Shown: one piece after another, positions 24,699 to 34,213 of the stretch
How positions within the stretch are numbered: position 1 is the first letter of the stretch
Layout: every line of letters begins with the position of its first letter
NCBI RefSeq assembly: GCF_000717245.1
Contig: NZ_JNYQ01000004.1
Location: 62,001 to 126,000, forward strand
Direction of reading: 5' to 3'
DNA from: Kitasatospora papulosa
GTDB lineage: Bacteria; Actinomycetota; Actinomycetes; Streptomycetales; Streptomycetaceae
Length of the DNA: 64,000 nucleotides
Translations under genes and position numbers: made by a program
Notes under the pieces: generated by a model
The model's database searches: none
What the model was told of the DNA's origin: nothing
Seen by the model: the letters and a program-made list of their open reading frames with translations, nothing else

Positions 24699-27600
24699 TC
24701 ACCCCACCGTGTACAGCCGGAACCGGTGTGCCAGGGCGGCGGCCTCCCCGCGGCTGGAGACGTTCAGCTTGGCCAGGATGTTGGACACGTGCACGCTGGC
24801 GGTCTTGGGCGAGATGTACAGCTCCTCCGCGATACGGCGGTTGGTGTATCCCGCCGCGACCAGCCGGTGCACCTCCTGCTCCCGCGAGGTCAGCCCGAAG
24901 GACTCGATCGCGTCCACCGCGGGGACGGGCTCGGCGGGCCGGGCGGGCTCGTCCCCGAGGGTGCCGTCCTGTCCGGCGAGCGCGATGCGGCCCCGGCCGG
25001 CCAGCAGCTCGATGTTCTCGACGAGCGGCACCGCGCCGAGTCGCAGCGCGACCGCGTGGGCTTCGCGCAGAAGCTCTGCCGCCGGCGTCCGGTCGCCGGT
25101 GGCGGCGAGGGTCGCCTCCGCCCACCGGAAGCGGACCTGAGCCAGCTCGTAGGGGCGCTGGAGCGTGGCGAAGGCCTCGGCGGCCCTGCGCCAGTGGTCG
25201 GGGGTCTCCGCCCCTTCCGCTCGGGCGAGTTCCGCCTCGATCAGCACGCCGTAGGCGGCCCAGACGGGTACCAGTGCCGGCAGCCGCCTCAGATGGCCCC
25301 GGATCCGTTCGAGGATCGCCGGCCGTCCGGGATCGGTGGCGGGCAGCCCGCGTGCGTCGGCCTCGATCGCGGCCGCTGCCCGCAGCAGCGGCAGGGCGTA
25401 CCGCTGGGTGCCCGGCGGCAGGCCGGTGTCGGACTGCGCCTCGAAGGCGGCCCGCGCCTCGGGGAGCCTGCCCTGGTGGGCGGCGAGGGTCATGGCGTGC
25501 CGGACGGGGCAGATCAGGTGTTGCGGCTGCGGGTCGTGAAGCCCGAGATGACGCCGGTTCAGGGCGAGTTGCTCCTCGGCCTCCTCGAAGTCACCACGGG
25601 CCAGGGCCAGATCGGCGCGACGGGCCGCCACGAGACCGTTCGACTTGCGGGAGCGGGCCAGCGGGGCGGCCGCGTCGGCCGCCGCCAGGCTCTCGTCCCA
25701 GTGCCCCAGGGAGTAGAGCGACTGGGCCAGGTTGGCCCGTACCCAGGCCTCGGACTCGGGGAGTCCGTGGCGGTGGCAGATCTCGATGCCGTGGCCGGCG
25801 GCCGCCACCGCCTCCAGGGACCGGCCGGTGGATTCGAGTGAGGACGGCAGGTTGATGGCGGCACGGCTCATGACGCCCACCAGGTGCAGCTCCTCGGCGC
25901 GGTCCCGGACGCCGTACATCTCGGCGAGGCCCGCCTCGACGTCGCCCGCGTCGATCGTGAGCCAGCCGCGGGTGAGCCGGGCGTGCAGCTCGATGGACTC
26001 CTCACCGACGAGCCGGGCGTACTCCACCGCCCGGTCGGCGGCCACCAGGGTCTCGGCTCCGGGCCGGTGCAGCGCGCCCCAGCTCGCGACGTTCGCCAGG
26101 ACGTCGGCGTGCACGGCGGACGGCTGCAGCCCTCGCACCAGGTCTTCGGCGGTGGCGAGTTCCTGCCAGCCGTCACCGCGGGAGAGGCTCTGCATCATCA
26201 GGGAGCGCTGCACCCAGAACCACGCGGCGCGCAGCGGGTCCCCGTCGTCGTCCAGGAGACGCAGGGCCTTCTTCGCGAGGGTCAGGGCCCGTTCGCGGTC
26301 TCCACCGAAGCGCGCCGCGACCGTGGCCTCCGCCATCAGGTCGAGGTAGCGGAGCGGGTCCTCCGACGGCTCGCAGCCGCAGCCCGGGTAGGCCTCGGCG
26401 TGGTCCAGGGGCCGCAAGGTCGCGCGCACGGCGTCGGGTACGTCGTCCCAGAGCTCCATGGCCCGCTCCAGCAGCCGGAGTTGCTCGCTGTACGCGAAGC
26501 GGCTCCTGGCTTCCACCGCTGCCCGGAGCACGGCGGGCAGCGCCTTGCCCGCGTCGTGTGCGGCGTACCAGTAGCTGGCGAGGCGCGCGGCGCGCTCGTC
26601 GGTGCGGACGAGCGACGGGTCGCCTTCCAGCGCTTCCGCGTAACGGCGGTTGAGGCGCGTGCGTTCGCCGGGCAGCAGGTCGTCGCTGACGGCCTCGCGG
26701 ACCAGGGAGTGCCGGAAGCGGTAGCCGTCGGTGTCGGGCGTGGGCAGCAGGAGGTTGGCGCCGACCGCCGCGCGCAGCGCCTCGTCGAGGTCGTCCTCGG
26801 TGAGGCCGGCGACGGCGGCGAGGAGCGGATGCTCGACCGTGGAGCCGCCCTCGGCGATGATCCGGGCGATCCGCTGCGCGTTCTCGGGCAGGGCCTCGAC
26901 CCGTACCAGGAGCAGGTCGCGCAGGGAGTCGGAGAGCCCTGAGCTGTCACCGCAGCACTCGACGCTGCGGGCGAGTTCCTCGACGAAGAAGGCGTTGCCG
27001 TCGGAGCGGTCGAAGATGTCGTCGACCAGTTCCGCGTCGGGGACCATCGCGAGGATGCCGGTGAGCTGCCGGCCGACCTCCGCGCGGCTGAAGCGGTCGA
27101 GTTCGATGCGGCGCACCGTGCGGAGCCGGTCGAGTTCGGCGATGAGGGGGCGCAGGGGGTGGCGGCGGTGGACGTCGTCGGCGCGGTACGTGGCGACGAC
27201 GACGAGGCGGCCGTTGCGCAGGGTGCGGAAGAGATAGGTGAGCAGATGGCGTGTGGAGGCGTCCGCCCAGTGCAGGTCCTCCAGGACGAGGACGACCGTG
27301 CGGACCACCGAGATGCGTTCCAGCATGCGGGCGGCGAGTTCGAAGAGCCGGGCGGTGCCGTGCTCGTCGTTCGGGGTGCGGTCGGCCTCGCCCAGTTCGG
27401 GCAGCAGCCGGGCGAGTTCGCCCTCCTGCCCGGCCAGCGCCTCGGTCAGTTCGTCGGGCAGCGCGCGGCGCAGGGCTCGCAACGCCGTCGCGAACGGGGC
27501 GTACGGCAGGCCGTCCGCCCCGATCTCCACGCATCCGCCGACGGCCACGACCGCCTCGCGGCGACAGGCCGCCGCGAGGAACTCCTCGACCAGACGCGTC

Positions 27601-27746
27601 TTGCCGACACCCGCTTCGCCGCCGACGAGCAGGGCCTGCGGCTCTCCGGCGGCGGCGCGGGCGAGTGCGTCGGTGAGCGCGGCGAGCTCGCCGGCCCTGC
27701 CGACGAAGACGGGGCTGACGGTGTTGGTCTGCACGTCGCCGAGCAT
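24699..27746 (-). CDS. Large LuxR-family (LAL) ATPase regulator
   Basis: The protein of about 1015 residues is of the LAL/MalT-like class. The N-terminal AAA-type ATPase has a Walker A GEAGVGKT (residues 43-50) and a Walker B LVLEDLHWAD. A long helical TPR-like region occupies the middle. The C-terminal LuxR HTH reads FGLTSREQEVHRLVAAGYTN then RRIAEELYISPKTASVHVSN. Such proteins activate secondary-metabolite or carbon genes in response to ligand and ATP. The ATG at 27746 is taken where homology begins; a GTG at 27755 is possible and no clear ribosome site is seen. Its targets are unknown. Confidence 0.9.
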   Translation of the reverse strand: MLGDVQTNTVSPVFVGRAGELAALTDALARAAAGEPQALLVGGEAGVGKTRLVEEFLAAACRREAVVAVGGCVEIGADGLPYAPFATALRALRRALPDELTEALAGQEGELARLLPELGEADRTPNDEHGTARLFELAARMLERISVVRTVVLVLEDLHWADASTRHLLTYLFRTLRNGRLVVVATYRADDVHRRHPLRPLIAELDRLRTVRRIELDRFSRAEVGRQLTGILAMVPDAELVDDIFDRSDGNAFFVEELARSVECCGDSSGLSDSLRDLLLVRVEALPENAQRIARIIAEGGSTVEHPLLAAVAGLTEDDLDEALRAAVGANLLLPTPDTDGYRFRHSLVREAVSDDLLPGERTRLNRRYAEALEGDPSLVRTDERAARLASYWYAAHDAGKALPAVLRAAVEARSRFAYSEQLRLLERAMELWDDVPDAVRATLRPLDHAEAYPGCGCEPSEDPLRYLDLMAEATVAARFGGDRERALTLAKKALRLLDDDGDPLRAAWFWVQRSLMMQSLSRGDGWQELATAEDLVRGLQPSAVHADVLANVASWGALHRPGAETLVAADRAVEYARLVGEESIELHARLTRGWLTIDAGDVEAGLAEMYGVRDRAEELHLVGVMSRAAINLPSSLESTGRSLEAVAAAGHGIEICHRHGLPESEAWVRANLAQSLYSLGHWDESLAAADAAAPLARSRKSNGLVAARRADLALARGDFEEAEEQLALNRRHLGLHDPQPQHLICPVRHAMTLAAHQGRLPEARAAFEAQSDTGLPPGTQRYALPLLRAAAAIEADARGLPATDPGRPAILERIRGHLRRLPALVPVWAAYGVLIEAELARAEGAETPDHWRRAAEAFATLQRPYELAQVRFRWAEATLAATGDRTPAAELLREAHAVALRLGAVPLVENIELLAGRGRIALAGQDGTLGDEPARPAEPVPAVDAIESFGLTSREQEVHRLVAAGYTNRRIAEELYISPKTASVHVSNILAKLNVSSRGEAAALAHRFRLYTVG

Positions 27747-27796
27747 CGCATACACGTGCGACGGCCTGGCTACCGATTTACGCCCGCCGTCCGTCG

Positions 27797-27970
27797 TCAC
27801 GCGGCACGGACGAACCAGCTCCGGTTCTTCCCCACCCGCCCTTCGGCGTCGTGGCGTTGTGCGCGGCGGGCGGCACGGAGGGCGAGCGCCGCCCGGCGTG
27901 CGGTGCGCTGCTGCTCGCCCGTGCGGAGGAGCTCGGCGACGTTGAGCTGGTGCAGTTCGTACGCGTACAT
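27797..27970 (-). CDS. Small basic protein, unknown function (57 aa)
   Basis: The protein begins MYAYELHQLNVAELLRTGEQ and ends VGKNRSWFVRAA, with an Arg/Ala-rich helical centre. GGGAGAAG lies 3-4 nt ahead of the ATG. I recall similar short proteins with the opening MYAYELHQ in other Streptomyces but no known role. It lies between the LAL regulator and a membrane protein gene, on the same strand. A perfect 18-bp hairpin ends about 20 nt upstream of its start codon. Confidence 0.7.
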   Translation of the reverse strand: MYAYELHQLNVAELLRTGEQQRTARRAALALRAARRAQRHDAEGRVGKNRSWFVRAA

Positions 27971-27990
27971 GGTCTTCTCCCTGGTGCGGA

Positions 27991-28033
27991 ACGAGAGTGG
28001 GGACACGGCTTCCTGCCGTGTCCCCACTCTCGT
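27991..28033 (-). other. 18-bp perfect hairpin upstream of small gene
   Basis: The arms ACGAGAGTGGGGACACGG and its complement flank a 7-nt loop. It lies 100 nt past the stop of the 28134-28808 gene and 20 nt before the start codon of the 57-aa protein gene, so it is either a terminator or a hairpin in that small gene's 5' leader. There is no T-run. Confidence 0.7.
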
Positions 28034-28133
28034 CCGCCCGGGGGTGCCGCCGCATCGGGCGAGTGCCCCATCTCCGCGGGCCGCGTGCCTTAGTCCCCTG
28101 CGCCGGATGCCTTAGCCGGCCGAGCCGGGTGTC

Positions 28134-28808
28134 TCAGCCCCCGGCGGCGGACGGCAGGGCGACGAAGAGGTCGAAGAACATGCCTACGGAGATCAGCAGG
28201 CCGAGCACACCCAGCGAGACGCCGGCCACCGCGACCGAGCGGACCCAGCCGGACTGCGGGAGCGGGGAGGGCGGACCGAAGGCGGGCCGGACCAGGACGA
28301 AGACCCCGACGAGCAGCGCGAGCAGCGCGAAGATCCCGTTGACCAGTGCGGTGCTGTGCCAGGCGTCGCCGTAGATCTCTGAGATCTGCTGGGCGGCACT
28401 GCCACCGCCGGAGGTCTTGATCTGGCCCATCAGGGTCTCGCGTTCGGCGGCCACACGGCCGGTCCACGCGCCCGAGAGCGAGACGATGCCGAGTCCGGCG
28501 GCCACCACGGCCGCCGCGCCGGTACCGACTCCGGTGGCCGCGGCGGTCCCGGCGTCGGCATAGGGGTCGGGCGTCAGATCGACCTCCAGGCCGTCCTCCG
28601 CGGCCGCGTCCGTCGCGTCCACGTCCATGGCCGTCACGTCGGCCGCGGTCACGCCCGGTGCGACGCCGGCCGGAGGGGCGTCCTCCGGTGAGCCCGCCTG
28701 CTTCGTCACGCTCGGGGCGGTGGTCGCCTCCGGAGCGGTGGCGGTACCGTTCGCCGCCTTCTTCTCCTCGGTGTCGTCGGTGGTCGAAGTGGAAGGGGAG
28801 GTGTTCAT
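28134..28808 (-). CDS. Hypothetical membrane protein, Ala/Thr-rich N-terminus
   Basis: I do not recognise a family. The 224-residue protein has a cytoplasmic-looking N-terminal 90 residues rich in Thr, Ala, Pro, Asp and Glu (low complexity), then hydrophobic segments at about 93-113, 157-175 and 191-212. Residues between the first and second segments (WTGRVAAERETLMGQIKTSG) may be outside the membrane. The ATG at 28808 (MNTSPSTSTTDD) is favoured over a start 14 codons upstream. It lies 50 nt after the GNAT gene on the same strand and may be co-transcribed. Confidence 0.75.
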   Translation of the reverse strand: MNTSPSTSTTDDTEEKKAANGTATAPEATTAPSVTKQAGSPEDAPPAGVAPGVTAADVTAMDVDATDAAAEDGLEVDLTPDPYADAGTAAATGVGTGAAAVVAAGLGIVSLSGAWTGRVAAERETLMGQIKTSGGGSAAQQISEIYGDAWHSTALVNGIFALLALLVGVFVLVRPAFGPPSPLPQSGWVRSVAVAGVSLGVLGLLISVGMFFDLFVALPSAAGG

Positions 28809-28858
28809 GCGCCGCACGCTAGGGGTCCTCCATGAGAACCTCCTTAACACTGGCTCCC

Positions 28859-29413
28859 TCAGCCCCGTCCCTTACGCCAGTCGGGTGCGAGAACGGCCCA
28901 GATCTCCTCGTCGTGACGCTTCCCGCGGTACGGGTACGCCTCGCGGAGCACCCCTTCGCGGGTCATACCGAGCCGCTCGGCCACCGCGACGCTGCGTCTG
29001 TTGGCGGAGGAGGCGATCCATTCGACCCGGTGCATGCCCCGGACGTCGACGGCCCAGTCGATCAGTGTCCGGGACGCCCGGGTGACCAGGCCGCGGCCCT
29101 CCGCCGCGGCCTCCAGCCAGCAGCCGATCTCGCAGTTGCCGTTCCCCGCCTCGAACACGCGGAAGAGGACACCGCCGACCAGGGTGCCGTCCAGCCAGAT
29201 GCCGTAGAGACGTCCGGTGTCGGCCGCCTGCTTGTCGGCGTACCGCTGGAGCAGCGCGCGTGCGGAGGCGAGGTCCGTGGCGGCCGCGGCGAACGGGATC
29301 CAGGGGTCGACCAGGGCCCGTGCCCGGTCCATGTGGGCCAGGAACTCCTCCGCCTGCCAGGGTTCGAGCGGACGGAGCTCCGCCCCGTCGTCCCCCAGTG
29401 ACACCGTGAACAC
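28859..29413 (-). CDS. GNAT family N-acetyltransferase (RimJ/RimL type)
   Basis: The 184-residue protein has the GNAT fold: LRPLEPWQAEEFLAHMDRAR at the start, the strand GTLVGGVLFRVFEAGNGNCE, then the acetyl-CoA pyrophosphate loop region EAAAEGRGLVTRASRTLIDW (Q/RxxGxG/A variant), and VEWIASSANRRSVAVAERLG with the conserved Asn. This set is that of RimJ/RimL-like enzymes, which acetylate ribosomal protein N-termini or small amines. The GTG at 29413 starts the conserved region. The substrate is unknown. It follows the MMPL gene after 27 nt and could be in one transcript. Confidence 0.87.
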   Translation of the reverse strand: MFTVSLGDDGAELRPLEPWQAEEFLAHMDRARALVDPWIPFAAAATDLASARALLQRYADKQAADTGRLYGIWLDGTLVGGVLFRVFEAGNGNCEIGCWLEAAAEGRGLVTRASRTLIDWAVDVRGMHRVEWIASSANRRSVAVAERLGMTREGVLREAYPYRGKRHDEEIWAVLAPDWRKGRG

Positions 29414-29440
29414 AGCGGCTCCCCTCGTTCTGCGTGCGGC

Positions 29441-31657
29441 TCAGCGCGCGCGTTGCGCGACGGGCCGGCCGGCCTCGCCGGTGCGCCCTTCCGGGATTTT
29501 CGCATGCGGTACGGGAAGGTCCGGCGGCTCGATGCTGATGCGTGGAAGCAGCCGGTCGAGCCGGGCGGGCAGCCACCAGTTCGCGCTCCCGAGCATGTGC
29601 ATCAGGGCGGGCACCAGGAGGGTGCGCAGGACGAAGGCGTCGAGCGCGACGGCGGCGGCCAGCGCGATGCCGAACATCGCGATGACGCGGTCGCCGCTGA
29701 GGACGAAGGCCAGGAAGACCGAGATCATGATCACCGCGGCGGAGTTGATCACCCTGCCGGTCTCGGCCAGCCCGACCCGCACCGACCGGCGGTTGTCCCC
29801 GGTCTCGAGCCACTCCTCGTACATGCGGCCGACCAGGAAGACCTGGTAGTCCATCGACAGCCCGAAGAGCACCGAGACCATGATCACGGGGAGGAAGGGC
29901 TCGATGGGGCCGGCGCTGCCGAGTCCGAGCAGTTCGCTCCCCCACCCCCACTGGAAGACCGCGACGACGACACCGAAGGAGGCGGCCACAGCGGCCACGT
30001 TCATCACGGCGGCCTTGAGGGGCACGGCGAGGGACCGGAACGCCAGGAGCAGGAGCAGACAGCCGAGCCCGACGACCACCCCGACGAAGAGCGGGAGCTT
30101 GCCGACGATGATCTCCGCGAAGTCGTCGTAGCCGGCCGTCACCCCTCCCACGTGCATCCGGAGCGAGGTCGTGTCCCCGACGGGCGGCAGGACCTCGTCC
30201 CGCAGCCGGTCGACGAGTTCGCTGGTCCGCTGGGACTGCGGCGATGTCTCGGGTACGACGGTGACGAACGCGGTGTCGCCGCTGCCGTTGAACGTGATCG
30301 GGCTCACCGAGGCGACTCCGTCGGTGCCGCGCAGCACGGCGGGCAGGCCGTCGAGGGCGAGCCGGTCGTCGGCTCCGTCGAGGTGCGCGGCAATGGTCAG
30401 CGGCCCGTTGACGCCGGGGCCGAACCCCTCGGCCAGCAGGTCGTAGGCCTGCCGGGTGGTGGCCGAGGCGGGGTTGTTGCCCTGGTCGGAGGTGCCCAGG
30501 TGCAGGAAAAGGGTGGGCACCGCGAGTACCGCCATGACCACGGTGGCCACGGCTCCCAGCAGCCGGGGCCGCCGCTCGACGAAGGCCGACCACCGGGCGG
30601 CGAAACCGGTGGCCCGCTCGCTCAGCGGGCCCTCCTCGGCCAGCCGCGCGCGCTCACGCCGGCTCAGGGCGCGCATGCCGATGAGCGAGAGCAGCGCGGG
30701 CAGCAGCGTCACGGAGGCCCCGACGGTCAGCACCACCGTGAGGGACGCGGCGATCGCCACGCCGTTGAGGAAGCCGAGCCGCAGGACCAGCATGCCGAGC
30801 AGCGCGACGCAGACGGTGGCTCCGGCGAACACGACGGCGCGGCCCGTCGTCGCGACGGCGTTCCGCGCCGCGTCGTGCACGGACAGTCCGCGCCGCAGCC
30901 CTCTGCGGTGCCGGGTGACGATGAAGAGGGCGTAGTCGATCCCGACGCCCAGACCGATGAGCATGCCGAGCATCGGCGCGAAGTCGGCGACGGTCATGAC
31001 GTGGCCGAGCAGCACGGTGCCCGCGTAGGCCGTGCCGACGGAGACGAGAGCGGTGGCGATGGGCAGCAGGCTGGCCGCGAGCGAACCGAAGGCGAGGAAG
31101 AGGACGACCGCGGCGACGGCCACCCCCACGGCCTCGCTCAGATGGAGGGCGGGCGCTCCGGTCGCGACGGCGGTGCCGCCGAGCTCGACCTGGAGCCCCT
31201 CCCCCGCGGCCTTCTGCGCGGTGTCGGCGACCGCCCGTGCCTGCCCGGCCGGGATGTCACCCGCCCGGTGGTCGAAGGTCACCGTGGCGTAGGCGGTGCG
31301 TCCGTCGGCGCTGATCTGCCCCGGGGACGCCGCTCCGTAAGGGCCGGCGACGTCGCCGACCCCGGGCAGCGCGCCGATCGCGTGCAGCGTCCTGGTCATC
31401 GTCCGCTCGACGCCCCCGTCGCGGACGCTGGAGTCCGGGGTGTGCCAGACGACGGTGGCGGTGTCACCGCCGAGGTCCTCGAACCCCGCCTGCAGGAGCT
31501 CACCGGCGCGGCCCGACTCGGTGCCCGGCACCTCGTAGTCGTTGGAGTACGCCGGCCCCGCGAACCCCGCGGCCGTGGCCACGCCTCCGAGGGCGACCAG
31601 CCAGAGGAGGACTGCGGCGAGGCGGTGCCTGAGGCACCAGCGTGCGATGGCGGCCAA
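29441..31657 (-). CDS. MMPL/RND family transporter
   Basis: This inner-membrane exporter has about 738 residues and the two-fold MMPL layout: a first membrane segment at residue 10-30, an extracytoplasmic loop (about 35-180), five to six membrane segments with DFAPMLGMLIGLGVGIDYALF (the proton-relay DY pair), a second loop, and a second membrane block with MVSVLFGLSMDYQVFLVGRM (second DY). Such proteins export lipids or small molecules by proton motive force. The TTG at 31657 is preferred since AGGAG lies 8 nt ahead and the protein then begins at the family start; an ATG at 31711 lacks a ribosome site. The substrate is unknown. Confidence 0.88.
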   Translation of the reverse strand: MAAIARWCLRHRLAAVLLWLVALGGVATAAGFAGPAYSNDYEVPGTESGRAGELLQAGFEDLGGDTATVVWHTPDSSVRDGGVERTMTRTLHAIGALPGVGDVAGPYGAASPGQISADGRTAYATVTFDHRAGDIPAGQARAVADTAQKAAGEGLQVELGGTAVATGAPALHLSEAVGVAVAAVVLFLAFGSLAASLLPIATALVSVGTAYAGTVLLGHVMTVADFAPMLGMLIGLGVGIDYALFIVTRHRRGLRRGLSVHDAARNAVATTGRAVVFAGATVCVALLGMLVLRLGFLNGVAIAASLTVVLTVGASVTLLPALLSLIGMRALSRRERARLAEEGPLSERATGFAARWSAFVERRPRLLGAVATVVMAVLAVPTLFLHLGTSDQGNNPASATTRQAYDLLAEGFGPGVNGPLTIAAHLDGADDRLALDGLPAVLRGTDGVASVSPITFNGSGDTAFVTVVPETSPQSQRTSELVDRLRDEVLPPVGDTTSLRMHVGGVTAGYDDFAEIIVGKLPLFVGVVVGLGCLLLLLAFRSLAVPLKAAVMNVAAVAASFGVVVAVFQWGWGSELLGLGSAGPIEPFLPVIMVSVLFGLSMDYQVFLVGRMYEEWLETGDNRRSVRVGLAETGRVINSAAVIMISVFLAFVLSGDRVIAMFGIALAAAVALDAFVLRTLLVPALMHMLGSANWWLPARLDRLLPRISIEPPDLPVPHAKIPEGRTGEAGRPVAQRAR

Positions 31658-31877
31658 CGGACGAGCTCCTGGGGTTCGTGGACCGGAGGGGGATATGCGG
31701 GGACATCCCACGAAGTCACCTGACCTGGGGACCTCACTCTGTCAGCCGATCCTGACCTTTTGCCGCTTTCGTGGGCATCGTCACACGGCTCGACTTCCGT
31801 CTCCCCCGCATGATCCGCCCCGCCACCGCCCGTCCCGCTACCGGCGCCCTCCCCCGTCGCCCTGCGTCCCCCGCCCC

Positions 31878-33989
31878 TCAGCCGGAGACGCTCGCCCTGC
31901 CGTTCTCGATGTGGCCCATCAGCCGGCGACGGAAGGATCCCGCCTCGTCCGCCGTCACCACGAGGTCGTACCAGCCGTGGGCGTCGGCCGCCGAGTGCAC
32001 GACCGTGCGGCTGCGTCCCGGCTTGACCTTGACCGTCCGGCTCCAGTCCCGCAGGTCGTCCTCGTCGACGTATCCGAGGGGCCGCACGGTGAAGGTCACC
32101 GTGCGCCTGCCGGTGTTGCGCAGCGTGAGGTGCAGGTCCCGCTCGTGGGCGTCGATGCGGGAGGAGACCTCTGCGCCGCCGTCGGCCGCTCCTTCGAACT
32201 CCCGCCGGAAGCCGTTCGGGCCGGTGACCGTGAACCGGTACCCGTGACCCCTCAGGGGCACCGTCCACCGTGCCGCGCCCGTGACGTCCCGGTGCTGCGG
32301 GGCGGGGAACTCCTGGGCGTAGGGGTAGAGGACGAAGTGGGCCGAGGACCGGCCGGTGTTGCCGAGGTCCACCCGCAGTCCCCCGTCCACGAGCGTCGCC
32401 CGGGCGTCGGGCTGGTACGGCAGGGGCCGTGCCGGGCGGGTGCCCGGCTCCTGGACGGGCATGTGCTGGACGGCCGGCGGCCTGGGCTGCCAGCGGCCGC
32501 CGAACGGCGGTATCGCGGCCGGCGGTTCCGTCGCCGGCTGCCGCCGGGCGCGGGTGAAGTCGAAGGCGGAGGTGAGGTCACCGGTGACCTGGCGCCGCCA
32601 GGCGCCGATGTTGGGTTCCTCCACCCCCGTCCAGCGCTCCAGGAGACGGATCACGGAGGTGTGGTCGAAGACCTCGGAGCAGACGTATCCGCCGACCGAC
32701 CAGGGGGAGACGACCAGCAGGGGCACCCGTACCCCCAGTCCGGTGGGCCGGCCCTCCCAGTGCTCCTCGGTCACCTCGGGAGGGGCGACCGGCGGCGGCA
32801 CGTGGTCGAAGAAGCCGTCGTTCTCGTCGTAGTTGATGAGGACGACGGTGCGACGCCATACGTCGGGGTGCTTGCCGAGGGCGTCCAGGATCTTGTAGAC
32901 GATCGTCGCGCTGTGCACCGGCGAGGAGACGCTCGGGTGCTCGGAGTCCACCGCGGAGGGAACCAGGTAGGAGACCTCGGGCAGGGTTCCGGCCGCCACG
33001 TCCCGGGCGAACTCGTCGGCCAGCGTGCCCGTCGGGACCCGGCGCAGCCCCCGCTCGAACAGGCTGCGCTCCGCAGGGGTCAGTGCGGCGACGCCCTCGT
33101 CGAGCAGGCCGAGCAGCCGCTCCCGCTCCTCCTCCCCGTCCGCGTCCCGCACGGTGGCGTAGAAGGACTCCATGTACGTGTGCCCGCCGGTCCTGACCAG
33201 CGCCTTGCGGGCGACGGCCTTGAAGGTGGCGAAGAACTCGATCTGGTTGTCGGTGAAGTTCTCCCACTCGGTGTAGGTCTTCCAGCTCCGCCCGGCCTTC
33301 TCCAGCCTCTCGGCGTACGTGCCCCAGTCGTATCCCGGGTGGGTGCCCTCGTCGTACGCGTCGTTGCCCACGGCCCGCCTGCCGTCGGCCTCGTCGCCCG
33401 TTCTGCCGCTCCACAGGTGGTTGCGGTTCGGGCTGGTGGAGCTGTGGATCGAGGAGTGGTAGGCGTCGCAGACCGTGAAGGTGTCGGCGAGTTCGTGGTG
33501 CAGCGGGATGTCGGCGCGGTCGTAGTACGCCATGGTCGCTGCGGTCTTCGCGGTGACCCAGCCGTCCATCCAGCCTTCGGACCAGGCCTTGGCGCCGCCG
33601 CTCCACGAGTGGTCGAGGGCGCCGATGTACTGGAGGTCCTTCTTCTGCGCTTCCGCCGCCTCGCGCACCGGGAACGGAAGCACGGTGGAACCCGCCGGTC
33701 CCGGCTGTTCGAAGACCGTCCTGCCCGAGGGGAGTTCGATCGCGTTCCGGTCGCCGAAGCCGCGCACTCCGCGCAGGGTCCCGAAGTAGTGATCGAAGGA
33801 ACGGTTCTCCTGCATCAGGATCACCACGTGCTCGATGGCGTCCAGGCCCGCGCGACCGGGCCGGCCGGCCGCGGGTCCCGCGGCGATCGCCGCCTGGAGC
33901 GACGGTGGCAGGAACGATCCCGCCGCCGCGGCGCCGAGTGCGCCGCCCCCGAGGGCGAAGAGCCGCCGCCGTGACATGTCCGTCGTCAA
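31878..33989 (-). CDS. Phosphocholine-specific phospholipase C, Tat-exported
   Basis: The secreted enzyme cleaves phospholipid head groups. A twin-arginine signal peptide (SRRRLFALGGGALGAAAAGS) is at the N-terminus, followed by the phosphoesterase domain opening HVVILMQENRSFDHYFGTLR, then NRNHLWSGRTG, NYDENDGFFDHVPPP and PLLVVSPWSVGG, and two C-terminal DUF756 domains (about 490-690). The 703-residue length is usual for the non-haemolytic PlcN/PlcB type. The TTG at 33989 has GGGAGG five nt ahead; an ATG four codons later is the alternative. It probably supplies phosphate and choline or aids lipid turnover. Confidence 0.93.
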   Translation of the reverse strand: MTTDMSRRRLFALGGGALGAAAAGSFLPPSLQAAIAAGPAAGRPGRAGLDAIEHVVILMQENRSFDHYFGTLRGVRGFGDRNAIELPSGRTVFEQPGPAGSTVLPFPVREAAEAQKKDLQYIGALDHSWSGGAKAWSEGWMDGWVTAKTAATMAYYDRADIPLHHELADTFTVCDAYHSSIHSSTSPNRNHLWSGRTGDEADGRRAVGNDAYDEGTHPGYDWGTYAERLEKAGRSWKTYTEWENFTDNQIEFFATFKAVARKALVRTGGHTYMESFYATVRDADGEEERERLLGLLDEGVAALTPAERSLFERGLRRVPTGTLADEFARDVAAGTLPEVSYLVPSAVDSEHPSVSSPVHSATIVYKILDALGKHPDVWRRTVVLINYDENDGFFDHVPPPVAPPEVTEEHWEGRPTGLGVRVPLLVVSPWSVGGYVCSEVFDHTSVIRLLERWTGVEEPNIGAWRRQVTGDLTSAFDFTRARRQPATEPPAAIPPFGGRWQPRPPAVQHMPVQEPGTRPARPLPYQPDARATLVDGGLRVDLGNTGRSSAHFVLYPYAQEFPAPQHRDVTGAARWTVPLRGHGYRFTVTGPNGFRREFEGAADGGAEVSSRIDAHERDLHLTLRNTGRRTVTFTVRPLGYVDEDDLRDWSRTVKVKPGRSRTVVHSAADAHGWYDLVVTADEAGSFRRRLMGHIENGRASVSG

Positions 33990-34165
33990 GTGAGCCTCCC
34001 GGTTCCGTGTCTACGCCTGGGAAGCTAGTCACGCCGGGTGGCGACGGGAAGACGGCCGTACGGCCCGGCGGTGAACGTCCGAGAGGCCCCGCCCACGAGC
34101 CACGTCGCGGGGCGGGCGGTGACGGTGGCCGAGGGGCGGCAGGCGGCAGGCGGCAGAGAAAAGAA

Positions 34166-34196
34166 GGGTGGTGCTCCCGTGACGGGAGCACCACCC
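34166..34196 (-). terminator. Terminator after gatB
   Basis: A perfect 13-bp stem (GGGTGGTGCTCCC / complement) with a 5-nt loop is followed on the minus strand by a T-rich stretch (TTCTTTTCTC). It lies 18 nt past the gatB stop codon. Confidence 0.88.
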
Positions 34197-34213
34197 CTCG
34201 GGCGCGCCGGGTG

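Noticed and set aside
27991..28033. Inverted repeat as an insertion sequence end
   Set aside because: The arms are adjacent with a 7-nt loop, there is no transposase and no second copy in the window, so a hairpin is the simpler reading.
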